A stretch of 64,000 nt of DNA, taken from the NCBI RefSeq assembly GCF_014174275.1, contig NZ_JABEQK010000001.1:1-64000 (forward strand), in the 5' to 3' direction. Below are positions 43,760 to 51,054 of the stretch, in pieces. Every line of letters begins with the position of its first letter. Positions within the stretch are counted from its first letter, which is position 1. The DNA is from Gluconacetobacter takamatsuzukensis (GTDB lineage: Bacteria; Pseudomonadota; Alphaproteobacteria; Acetobacterales; Acetobacteraceae). A program made the translations under genes and the position numbers. Under the pieces are notes generated by a model. That model did no database searches. It saw only the letters and a program-made list of their open reading frames with translations, and was not told the DNA's origin.

Positions 43760-44812
43760 ATGACCGACGGCGGCGGTTCAGCCCCCTTTTCCGCTCCGGA
43801 TCGCGACCCCGACCCCGATCGCATCGCCGGCCGGCTGGCGCTGCTGCGGCGGCGGGCGCTGGTGGCGCGGGGGGTGCGGTCCTTCTTCGATGCGCGCGGC
43901 TACCTGGAGGTCGAGACGCCCTATGCGGTGCCGACGCCGGGCGAGGAGGTGCATCTGAAGGTGTTCGGGACCCGGCGGCGGCATCATGACGGCACGAGCG
44001 AGGCGCTGTTCCTGCATACCAGCCCCGAATTCGCCATGAAGCGGATCGTGGCCGCGACCGGCCTGCCGGTCTTTCAGCTGGCGCGCGTGTGGCGGAACGA
44101 GGAGGGCAGCCATCTGCATGCCCCGGAATTCACCATGCTGGAATGGTATCGGCCCGGCGCGTCGCTGTCGGCGCTGATGGACGAGACCGAGGCCCTGATG
44201 CGCGCGGTGCTGCCGCCGGTCCTTGCCCCGCCCGGGGGGCTGGGGGATGCCGTGCCGCTGCGGCTGGCCGGGCCGTTCGAACGCCTGACCATGCAGGAGG
44301 CCTTTGCCCGCCATGCGGGGGTGGACCTGCTGCCGACCGAGGGGGATGCCCGGGCGCTGGCCGTGGCAGCGGGGTGTGTGCTGCGGGACGGCGAGACGTG
44401 GGAGGATCTGTTCTTTCGCCTGCTGATGGAGCGGGTGGAGCCCGCGATCGGCCGGGAGCGGCCGACCTTCCTGACCCATTGGCCGGCCAGCCAGGCGGCG
44501 CTGGCGCGGCGCGATCCGGCCGATCCGCGCACCGCTCTGCGCTTCGAGCTTTATGCGGCCGGCATGGAGCTGGCAAATGCGTTCGAGGAGCTGACCGACC
44601 CGGTGGAGCAGCGCGCGCGCTTTGCGGAGGATCGTGCCCGGCGGGCGGCGCTGTATGGCGCCGGGGCCGGCGCGGACTGGCCGATGGACGAGGCGCTTCT
44701 GGCGGCGCTGGCGCACCTGCCGCCCTGCGCGGGCATAGCACTGGGATTTGATCGGCTGGTCATGTTGGCGGCCGGGACGACCCGCATAAATGACATTTTA
44801 TGGATGGGCTAA
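43760..44812 (+). CDS. epmA: EF-P lysine lysyltransferase (EpmA/PoxA/GenX)
   Basis: A 350-aa class II lysyl-tRNA-synthetase paralogue without an anticodon-binding domain, which attaches beta-lysine to EF-P. Motifs are FLHTSPEFAMKRIVAATGLP, VFQLARVWRNEEGSHLHAPE (motif 2), GMELANAFEELTDP, and GIALGFDRLVML (motif 3). The ATG at 43760 follows aacaggag; an earlier frame to 43706 would run into epmB. Divergent from epmB-efp-suhB, giving a complete EF-P modification locus. Confidence 0.93.
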   Translation: MTDGGGSAPFSAPDRDPDPDRIAGRLALLRRRALVARGVRSFFDARGYLEVETPYAVPTPGEEVHLKVFGTRRRHHDGTSEALFLHTSPEFAMKRIVAATGLPVFQLARVWRNEEGSHLHAPEFTMLEWYRPGASLSALMDETEALMRAVLPPVLAPPGGLGDAVPLRLAGPFERLTMQEAFARHAGVDLLPTEGDARALAVAAGCVLRDGETWEDLFFRLLMERVEPAIGRERPTFLTHWPASQAALARRDPADPRTALRFELYAAGMELANAFEELTDPVEQRARFAEDRARRAALYGAGAGADWPMDEALLAALAHLPPCAGIALGFDRLVMLAAGTTRINDILWMG

Positions 44813-44922
44813 AGCACGGGTGGGTTGAAATATTTGTAATTTCGTCCCCAATTCGTACGTCATGGTCGTTATGCTACGTTAACGTCATGATAAATTCTAT
44901 CCTGTAGATCGGTAACCGGATC

Positions 44923-45357
44923 ATGAAATACCTCTCGCTCCTACCGCTGGCTGCCCTGCTCGCCCTGACGGCGTGCGAGGTGCCCTCTCCCGAGCAGCGC
45001 AAGCAGCTCAATTCGATGGTCGGCCGGGGCGAGGTGGACGTGATCCGCACCTTCGGCGTGCCCACCCGTTCGTACGAGGCGCAGGGCCATACGTTCCTGG
45101 CCTATATCGACAGCGAAACCAACTATTCGCCCGGTGCCGGCGGCTGGGGCTGGGGTTGGGGCGGTGGCCCCGGCTGGGGCGGCGGCTGGGGTGGCGGTGG
45201 CTGGGGAGGCGGCTGGGGTGGTGGCTGGGGCGGCCCCGGTTGGGGCGGCGGCTGGGGCGGCATGGGCGGCACCGTCTATACCAGCACCTGCCAGACGACC
45301 TTCGAGATCATTGCCGGCCGGGTATCGGGCTGGACGATGCGCGGGGACGGATGCTGA
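44923..45357 (+). CDS. Small lipoprotein with a Gly/Trp-rich repeat tract
   Basis: A 144-aa protein. The signal peptide has a clear lipobox LALTAC with Cys18. Residues 45-65 or so (RTFGVPTRSYEAQGHTFLAY) resemble SmpA/OmlA-like small lipoproteins. From about residue 72 to 116 the chain is nearly all Gly and Trp in GWGGGWGG-type repeats, followed by a short domain with two Cys residues (TSTCQTTFEI, GDGC). The repeat DNA is GC-rich and tandem, so length polymorphism is likely. The downstream fasciclin lipoprotein follows 63 bp later in the same direction. Function unknown. Confidence 0.75.
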   Translation: MKYLSLLPLAALLALTACEVPSPEQRKQLNSMVGRGEVDVIRTFGVPTRSYEAQGHTFLAYIDSETNYSPGAGGWGWGWGGGPGWGGGWGGGGWGGGWGGGWGGPGWGGGWGGMGGTVYTSTCQTTFEIIAGRVSGWTMRGDGC

Positions 45358-45420
45358 TCGCCGCCCGCTGAGGCCTGCATGACGACGGGGCGGCGCCGGT
45401 CCGCCCCGCGAGGGGGTGGA

Positions 45421-46086
45421 ATGGGCGCGGTGCGCATTGTGATGGCCTGCCTGTTGGCGTGCCCGGTCGTGGCGTGCGCGCCCGCCGGGTGGCAGGACGC
45501 GTTTCAGGTGCGCGGCGACAGCCGGGCCGCCGCCATTCCCACCGTTTCGGTCGAGCACAGCTACATGCCGGCGCTGGACCAGGGACGGCCGGACAGCCAG
45601 GTGGCGTATGGCGCGCCCGACATGCCGATCTATCGCGACCGGCCGCTGAACGAGACCCTGCGCGGCAGCATCGAACTGGCCGACTACACGCGGGCGCTCG
45701 ACCTGGCCGGGATGATGGCGCCGTTGCGGCGGGCGGGGCCGTTTACCGTCTTTGCCGTGCCCAACCTGCCGATGGAACAGTTTGCGCGGGCCGCCGGCCC
45801 TTCGGGTGACGTTCCGGCGCCCGGAGTGCTGCGTCAGGCGCTGGCCTACAGCATCGTGCGGGGGGCCTATCCGGCGGAACGGCTGCGCCGGATGGTGGCC
45901 GAGGCGCCCGGCAACCGGGTCAGCCTGCCGACGGTCGCCGGGGGGACGGTGCTGGTGGGGCGCGATCTGGCGGGGCGGCTGGTGCTGTCCGACGGTGCGG
46001 GGCGGATGGCGACGGTGTGGATCGACGGGCTGCCGCAATCGAACGGGGTGCTGTATCTGACCCGCTCGCTGCTGGCGCCCGCCTGA
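45421..46086 (+). CDS. Fasciclin (FAS1)-domain lipoprotein
   Basis: A 221-aa protein. Start ATG 45421 follows gaggggg; the signal peptide ends in PVVAC (lipobox). The FAS1 domain (about 85-220) shows DLAGMMAPLRRAGPFTVFAVPNLPMEQF, LRQALAYSIVRG and VLYLTRSLL at the end, the classical H1/H2-like layout. FAS1 proteins are cell-surface adhesion or matrix proteins. It may be cotranscribed with the Gly/Trp-rich lipoprotein. Confidence 0.8.
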   Translation: MGAVRIVMACLLACPVVACAPAGWQDAFQVRGDSRAAAIPTVSVEHSYMPALDQGRPDSQVAYGAPDMPIYRDRPLNETLRGSIELADYTRALDLAGMMAPLRRAGPFTVFAVPNLPMEQFARAAGPSGDVPAPGVLRQALAYSIVRGAYPAERLRRMVAEAPGNRVSLPTVAGGTVLVGRDLAGRLVLSDGAGRMATVWIDGLPQSNGVLYLTRSLLAPA

Positions 46087-46114
46087 CCGGCGGCTCCAGT
46101 CGGCTGGATGCCGC

Positions 46115-46741
46115 TCAGGCGGCGTCGATGGCCGTGTTCAGGGCGCGGACGCCGGCCGCCGGGCCCTCGGGGTGGGACCAGACGGCGCTGATCACGGCCA
46201 GGAAATCGGCCCCGGCCTGCACCAGCGGGACGCAGTTTTCGGCGGTTATGCCGCCGATGGCCACGACCGGCAGTTCCATCATCGCGCTCCACCAGGTGAG
46301 CAGTTCGACGGAGGCGCGGATCTCGGTCTCCTTGGAGGGCGAGGGGTAGAACGCGCCGAAGGCGACATAGTCGGCCCCGGCCTCGCCCGCGCGCATCGCC
46401 AGGTCGCGGCTGTCATAGCACGATACCCCCAGTTGCAGGGCGTCGCCCAGCAGGGCGCGAGCGGCGGCGGCGTCCATGTCCTCGCCGCCCACATGGGCGC
46501 CGTCGCAACCGCTGCGGCGGGCCAGGTCGGGCCGGTCGTTGAGGATGAAGGCGACGTCGCGTTCCTGCGCCACCGGGCGCAGGATGTCGATCGCGCGCAG
46601 GATCGTATCGTCGGGTACGTCCTTCAGGCGCAACTGCACGGCGGCGACCGGTCCGGCATCGAGGGCGCGCGCCAGATCCGGCGCGAACGCGACCGGATCG
46701 AGGACCGGGGGGGTGACGAGATAAAGCTGGCAATCATACAT
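46115..46741 (-). CDS. thiE: Thiamine-phosphate synthase
   Basis: A 208-aa TIM-barrel enzyme that joins the pyrimidine and thiazole halves to make thiamine phosphate. Motifs include CQLYLVTP at the N-terminus, [41 protein letters not shown] and [12 protein letters not shown], with the active-site residues in these loops. No thiamine (TPP) riboswitch is visible upstream. The adjacent upstream gene is uncharacterised. Confidence 0.92.
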   Translation of the reverse strand: MYDCQLYLVTPPVLDPVAFAPDLARALDAGPVAAVQLRLKDVPDDTILRAIDILRPVAQERDVAFILNDRPDLARRSGCDGAHVGGEDMDAAAARALLGDALQLGVSCYDSRDLAMRAGEAGADYVAFGAFYPSPSKETEIRASVELLTWWSAMMELPVVAIGGITAENCVPLVQAGADFLAVISAVWSHPEGPAAGVRALNTAIDAA

Positions 46742-46804
46742 CGTCCGCCGATCATAGGGCGGCCGACGGCATAGCGACAGGGGGATCGGGCGCGTATCGG
46801 CGCG

Positions 46805-47224
46805 TCAATCGGTGCCGGAGAGATAGGCCCGCAGCCGTTCGGGCGCAGGAGCGGGGCCCACCACGCAATGGGGCGGCCGGGCGGTGAGGCAGGTCGCGCC
46901 CAGCGAGCGGGCCAGCAGGTGGATCGTGCGCGCCTGGGGGCCGGTGCCGTGCAGCACGATGTGGCGCAGGCCCAGGCCCAGTGCCTCTGCCGCGCGGCCC
47001 GCCGCCGGGCCGCAATCGAGGAAGGCGGGAAGGACCGCCCCGGTTTCGGCCAGCAGCGCCCGCCACCAGGCGGGACCCATGAAGCAGCCCGCATCGGCCG
47101 GCGAGAGCAGGGCGCAGTCCGGCGGGCCGGGCGCCGCGTGCCCCGCCAGCACGGCCAGGACGGCGCGGACCTCGACCGCCGAGGCGACGGCGAAGACGCG
47201 CCGGGGGGGCGGGGGATGGATCAT
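46805..47224 (-). CDS. Conserved hypothetical protein
   Basis: A 139-aa protein with no clear motif: RVFAVASAVEVRAVLAVLAG, DAGCFMGPAWWRALLAETGA and LHGTGPQARTIHLLARSLGA suggest an alpha/beta fold of about the size of a small ligand-binding domain. Its coding frame is well supported by composition. It lies 63 bp upstream of thiE and reads in the same direction, so a link with thiamine metabolism is possible but unproven. Confidence 0.65.
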   Translation of the reverse strand: MIHPPPPRRVFAVASAVEVRAVLAVLAGHAAPGPPDCALLSPADAGCFMGPAWWRALLAETGAVLPAFLDCGPAAGRAAEALGLGLRHIVLHGTGPQARTIHLLARSLGATCLTARPPHCVVGPAPAPERLRAYLSGTD

Positions 47225-47370
47225 CGCTTGACGTTGAACCCTGCGCGGGCGATCAGTTCAAGGGTGAGTGTCTGTCCGGAAATCTGGACTGGCGGGCGAG
47301 CCGTGCGGAACATGCATGGATCGGTGCCGGTGTATGGGCCCGGCGGATAGCGAGACGTCGAGTGACGGGA

Positions 47371-47610
47371 ATGACGACCGTGGGGCACGCTGAAGGACCG
47401 GACAGCCCGGTTGCCTGGGGGACGACCGATCCCGCAGACCGCCTGGAACAGGCATTGAACCGTATCGCCTTCGCCCTGGATCGTCGGCACGAGGCGGTGG
47501 CCCCGGCCCCCGACCTCCAGACGCTGGCGGCCAATATCGATGCCCTGATCGCGCGGGTCCGCGATGTGCTGGGCCCCGATGACGATGTCGACGGGATGGA
47601 GGAGGGCTGA
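47371..47610 (+). CDS. Small coiled-coil protein (DUF4164-like) before zapA
   Basis: A 79-aa acidic protein containing DRLEQALNRIAFALDRR and LAANIDALIARVRDVLG, likely alpha-helical and coiled-coil. It lies 3 bp upstream of zapA in the same direction, an arrangement seen in other alphaproteobacteria, so it may act with ZapA at the division site. A GTG 9 bp earlier is an alternative start. Confidence 0.7.
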   Translation: MTTVGHAEGPDSPVAWGTTDPADRLEQALNRIAFALDRRHEAVAPAPDLQTLAANIDALIARVRDVLGPDDDVDGMEEG

Positions 47611-47613
47611 GCC

Positions 47614-47955
47614 ATGGCGCAGGTCACGGTCCGTATCAACGGCTATGCCTATGTCGTCGGCTGCAAGGACGGCCAGGAACGCCATCTCCAGGCCATGGCA
47701 CTGGAGGTCGAGCGCCGGATCGAGCATATCCGCGCCATCGGCGGCCAGAGCGGCGAGGCCCGCATCCTGGCCCTGGCGGCGTTGCTGATGGCCGACGAGA
47801 TCCACGATCTGTCGGCCGAGAAGATGCCCGCCGACACGGCGCGCCAGCTGGCCGAGGGCCGGCAGGCGCGGGTGGAGAACGAGCGCAGGCGCGAGCAGCT
47901 GGCATTGCTGGTGGAACGCGCCGAAACCATTGCGGCGACGCTCGAACATCCCTAG
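47614..47955 (+). CDS. zapA: Cell division protein ZapA
   Basis: A 113-aa protein. QVTVRINGYAYVVGCKDGQE at the N-terminus, then HLQAMALEVERRIEHIRAIG and ALAALLMADEIHDL, is the ZapA fold; the C-terminal half is a coiled coil. ZapA stabilises FtsZ bundles at the division ring. The 6S RNA and fau follow, as in many proteobacteria. Confidence 0.9.
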   Translation: MAQVTVRINGYAYVVGCKDGQERHLQAMALEVERRIEHIRAIGGQSGEARILALAALLMADEIHDLSAEKMPADTARQLAEGRQARVENERRREQLALLVERAETIAATLEHP

Positions 47956-47956
47956 A

Positions 47957-48107
47957 TATGGGGAGCGGGGCTGCCGGGCTCGTCAGGCAACTCAACCCCT
48001 GGGCCGATAAGCACTTCCTTAGGGAGCTGGCTCTGGCATGATCCTGGTCATGTTATCTGGCGCCCACCTGCGTGAGCAGGTCCGGGAGGGCTGAAAGACC
48101 AACGGTC
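47957..48107 (+). ncRNA. ssrS: 6S RNA (SsrS)
   Basis: The 150-nt gap between zapA and fau is the conserved site of 6S RNA in alphaproteobacteria. It contains a long imperfect hairpin arrangement: ggggagcggggctgccgggctcg near the 5' side, and cacctgcgtgagcaggtccggg near the 3' side, ending gaaagaccaacggtc, which resembles the 3' end of known 6S RNAs. It sequesters RNA polymerase in stationary phase. Exact ends are estimates. Confidence 0.75.
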
Positions 48108-48713
48108 ATGGCGGCTCCGCACACTTCCTCCCCTTCCGGTCTTCCCGAATCCGATCCGCCCGCGCTGGCCGCGGCCAAGGCCGACCTGCGCCGGCGTCTG
48201 CGCGCCCTGCGTGCGGCCGCGCCGTTGCCGGGGGCGGGCGCGACGCTTGTGCGCCGCATGGCGGATCATGTCCGCGCCGCGCTGCCGCCGGGTGGCTGCG
48301 TTGCCGCCGTCTGGCCCTTGCCCGGCGAGGTCGACCTGCGGGGCCTGTGCGCGGTGCTGCACGAGGATGGCTATGGCGTGCTGCTGCCCCGGACGCCGCC
48401 GCGCGGCCAGCCCCTGAGCTTTCATCGCTGGTGCCCCGAGGCGACGATGTGCGCCGGCCGGTTCGGCACGCTGCACCCCGACGGTGCCTCGGTGCGGCCG
48501 GACCTGGTGTTCGTGCCGCTGCTGGGTTTTGACAGGCGGGGGTTCCGGCTGGGATACGGGGGCGGTTATTACGACCGCACGCTGGCGGAACTGCCCGGCG
48601 TGCCGGCGATAGGCTTCGGCCTGTCGGCGCAGGAAGTGCCGGCGGTGCCGGTGGGGCCGTATGATGTGCCGCTGCCGTTTATCGTGACGGAGCGCGAGGT
48701 GATTCGGGTGTGA
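48108..48713 (+). CDS. fau: 5-formyltetrahydrofolate cyclo-ligase
   Basis: A 201-aa enzyme converting 5-formyl-THF to 5,10-methenyl-THF with ATP. Signatures: AKADLRRRLRALR near the start, RFGTLHPDGA and the C-terminal PLLGFDRRGFRLGYGGGYYD followed by PAIGFGLSAQEV. The ATG at 48108 directly follows the 6S RNA end; a longer frame to 48072 would overlap it. Location after zapA and 6S RNA matches the ygfA/fau locus. Confidence 0.93.
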   Translation: MAAPHTSSPSGLPESDPPALAAAKADLRRRLRALRAAAPLPGAGATLVRRMADHVRAALPPGGCVAAVWPLPGEVDLRGLCAVLHEDGYGVLLPRTPPRGQPLSFHRWCPEATMCAGRFGTLHPDGASVRPDLVFVPLLGFDRRGFRLGYGGGYYDRTLAELPGVPAIGFGLSAQEVPAVPVGPYDVPLPFIVTEREVIRV

Positions 48714-48720
48714 AGGGGTT

Positions 48721-48845
48721 CTGTTCTTTTTTGGAAAAAAGAACCAAAAAATTTTGATTCGTTCGGGAGCTTTTTGCTGGGACACGTGATGTCCCTGAAC
48801 GGATCAAAAGTCTTTTTGCTTCTTTTTCTCTGGAAAAAGAAGAGT
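48721..48845. repeat. Interspersed hairpin-rich repeat, copy 1
   Basis: About 125 bp closely matching 55971-56095. It starts with hairpin gttctttttt-gg-aaaaaagaac (48723-48744), has a larger inverted repeat (caaaaaattttgattcgttc... versus rc of ...gaacggatcaaaag, then tctttttg), and ends with hairpin cttctttttc...gaaaaagaag (48819-48842). It begins 7 bp after the fau stop codon, just as copy 2 does after a lysR stop. It may act as a terminator and as a REP-like element. Confidence 0.75.
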
Positions 48846-48876
48846 GGCAGCCCCGAGGTGGAAGAAGGAAAGACGG

Positions 48877-49692
48877 GTGCGGATCTTGTTTCTGGGCGAC
48901 ATTGTCGGCCGCACGGGGCGCGAAGCTGTGATGGAGGCGGTGCCCACTCTGCGGCGGGATCTGCGCCTGGATCTGGTGGTGGTGAATGGCGAGAATGCCA
49001 GCCATGGGTTCGGCCTGTCGCTGCAGATCGCCCGTGACCTGTTCGCTGCCGGTGTCGATGTCGTGACGCTGGGCAACCATGCCTGGGACCGCAAGGACCT
49101 GGTCGGCCAGATCGATGCCGAGCCGCGTATCATTCGCCCCGCCAACTATCCACCCGGCACCCCCGGGCAGGGCAGCGTGGTGGTGGAGCTGGTGGATGGC
49201 CGCAAGGCGCTGGTGATCAACGTCATGGGGCGGCAGTTCATGGAGGCACTGGACGACCCGTTCCGTGCCGTGACCGACATCATGGCGCGGCATCGGCTGG
49301 GGGTGACGGTGCAGGCGGTGGTGGTGGATATCCACGCCGAGGCGTCGAGCGAGAAATGGGCGATGGGACATGTGCTGGACGGGCGGGCCTCGCTGGTGGT
49401 GGGCACCCATACCCATACCCCCACGGCCGACCATCGCATCCTGCCCGCCGGCACGGCCTACCAGACCGATGCGGGCATGTGCGGCGATTACGACAGCGTG
49501 ATCGGCATGGGAAAGGATGCGGCCATTGCGCGCTTCCTGCGCCGCATGCCCGGCGAGCGGTTGCAGCCGGCCGAAGGGGTGGCGACCGTGGCGGGGATGA
49601 TGGTGGAGACCGACGATGCCACCGGACTGGCCCGCCGCATGGCGCCGTTGCGCATGGGCGGGTTGCTGGCCCCCACGATGCCCGATTTCTGA
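48877..49692 (+). CDS. YmdB-type metallophosphoesterase
   Basis: A 271-aa phosphodiesterase of the TIGR00282/YmdB family. It starts with a GTG at 48877 preceded by gaaggaaag, giving the conserved VRILFLGDIVGRTGREAV. Metal-binding residues are in GDIVG, VNGENASHG, LGNHAWD and VDIHAEASSEK, THTHTPTADHRI. Bacillus YmdB acts on cAMP or RNA-linked targets and affects biofilm formation; here the target is not known. Follows the repeat directly. Confidence 0.9.
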   Translation: MRILFLGDIVGRTGREAVMEAVPTLRRDLRLDLVVVNGENASHGFGLSLQIARDLFAAGVDVVTLGNHAWDRKDLVGQIDAEPRIIRPANYPPGTPGQGSVVVELVDGRKALVINVMGRQFMEALDDPFRAVTDIMARHRLGVTVQAVVVDIHAEASSEKWAMGHVLDGRASLVVGTHTHTPTADHRILPAGTAYQTDAGMCGDYDSVIGMGKDAAIARFLRRMPGERLQPAEGVATVAGMMVETDDATGLARRMAPLRMGGLLAPTMPDF

Positions 49693-49704
49693 TTTGGCGG
49701 GTCG

Positions 49705-50994
49705 TTACTGGATGGGGCGATAGCGGCCGTAGAGGCGGGCGTTGAGCAGGATCAGGGTCAGGACCACGAGGGCGGCGGCACCGACCGTCAGCATCATTGC
49801 CGGTGCCAGGTCGGTGCCGAACCAGGAGGCGATGCCGGTTTGCAGCAGGGCGTTGCTGGCGGCGATCAGATTGCCGCACTGGTAGGCGAGGCCGGGGAAG
49901 GTGGCGCGGACCGAGGCGGGTGACAGTTCGCTGAGATAGGCGGGGACCACGCCCCACGCGCCCTGGACGCAGAACTGGATGCAGACGGCGCCGACGGCCA
50001 GCCAGAAGGGGGAGTGGGAGAGGGCCCACAAGGGCAGGAACGGCAGGGTGAGCAGGGCGGCCAGTGCGATGCTGTACTGGCGGCTGATCTTCTGCGACAG
50101 CACGCCGAAGAACAGGCCGCCGACGATGGCGGCGATGTTGTAGAGCACCACGATCAGCGTGATGGAGGGGTGGGACAAATTGCGCTCCAGCCCCAGGAAG
50201 ACCTTGGGATACAAATCCTGCGAGCCGTGGCTCATGAAATTGAAGGCGGCCATCAGCGTGATTGCGAACAGGCACAGCGCCGCGTTGTTGCGGACGATGA
50301 ACCACAGGCTGGGTGGTTTGGTGGCGCGGGTGCCCTGGTCGTGCCGGCGGCGCAGCCATTCGGGGCTTTCGGGCACGCGCAGCCAGATATAGACGGCCGC
50401 CAGCAGCGCGCTGCCGCCGAGGATGAACAGGCCGCGCCAGCCGAGGACGGGCAGCAGCAGGAAGACCAGCGAGGCCAGCAGGTAGCCGGCGGGGTAGCCG
50501 GCCTGGAGGATGCCCGAGGCGGTGCCGCGCCAGGATGGCGGGATGCTCTCCATGATCAGCGACGTGCCGACCCCCCATTCTCCGCCCAGCGCCACGCCGA
50601 ACAGGGTGCGCAGCACCAGGAAGACCGCGAGGTTGGGGGCGAAGGCGGACAGGATCTCGATTGCGGAATAGACGACGATGGTGGCGATCATGACCGGCTT
50701 GCGCCCGTAGCGGTCGGCGGCGTGGCCGCACAGGAAGGCGCCGATCGGGCGGGTGAGCAGGGTCAGCGTCGGGGCCAGCAGGATGCTTTGCAGCGAGACG
50801 TGGAAACTGCGGGCGACGTCGTCGAGCGTGAACAGCACGATGAAGAAATCGCAGGCATCCAGCAGCCATGCCAGCAGCGAGGCCGTGACCACATGCCGGG
50901 CTGTCGCCAGATCGTAGGCCTGGTCCTGCCCCGCGAGCGTGCCGGGTCGGGCGGCGGGCGACGTTGAGAGGGGCGCGGTGGCCGTGTTGTTCAT
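49705..50994 (-). CDS. MFS transporter, carboxylate:H+ symporter-like (SHS family)
   Basis: A 429-aa protein with 12 predicted membrane segments. The MFS motif is CGHAADRYGRKP; GVALGGEWGVG in TM4 and FNFMSHGSQDLYPKVFLG in TM7 match the sialate/lactate-type SHS family (Jen1-like). The ATG at 50994 follows aaggagtgg. Substrates of relatives are monocarboxylates such as lactate or pyruvate, plausible for an acetic acid bacterium. The OprB porin gene starts 60 bp beyond and reads in the same direction. Confidence 0.87.
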   Translation of the reverse strand: MNNTATAPLSTSPAARPGTLAGQDQAYDLATARHVVTASLLAWLLDACDFFIVLFTLDDVARSFHVSLQSILLAPTLTLLTRPIGAFLCGHAADRYGRKPVMIATIVVYSAIEILSAFAPNLAVFLVLRTLFGVALGGEWGVGTSLIMESIPPSWRGTASGILQAGYPAGYLLASLVFLLLPVLGWRGLFILGGSALLAAVYIWLRVPESPEWLRRRHDQGTRATKPPSLWFIVRNNAALCLFAITLMAAFNFMSHGSQDLYPKVFLGLERNLSHPSITLIVVLYNIAAIVGGLFFGVLSQKISRQYSIALAALLTLPFLPLWALSHSPFWLAVGAVCIQFCVQGAWGVVPAYLSELSPASVRATFPGLAYQCGNLIAASNALLQTGIASWFGTDLAPAMMLTVGAAALVVLTLILLNARLYGRYRPIQ

Positions 50995-51054
50995 GCCTGT
51001 TTCCACTCCTTGCATGCGTGCATGGCTCGTCGGGCCATGCCGTGTCCGCACGGT

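Noticed and set aside
45131-45272. CRISPR-like or satellite repeat array
   Set aside because: The tandem GGCTGGGG-type DNA is in frame within a lipoprotein gene and encodes the Gly/Trp tract; there are no spacers.
46742-46804. TPP riboswitch upstream of thiE
   Set aside because: The 63-bp gap is too short and lacks the conserved CTGAGA and ACCTGA-type elements.
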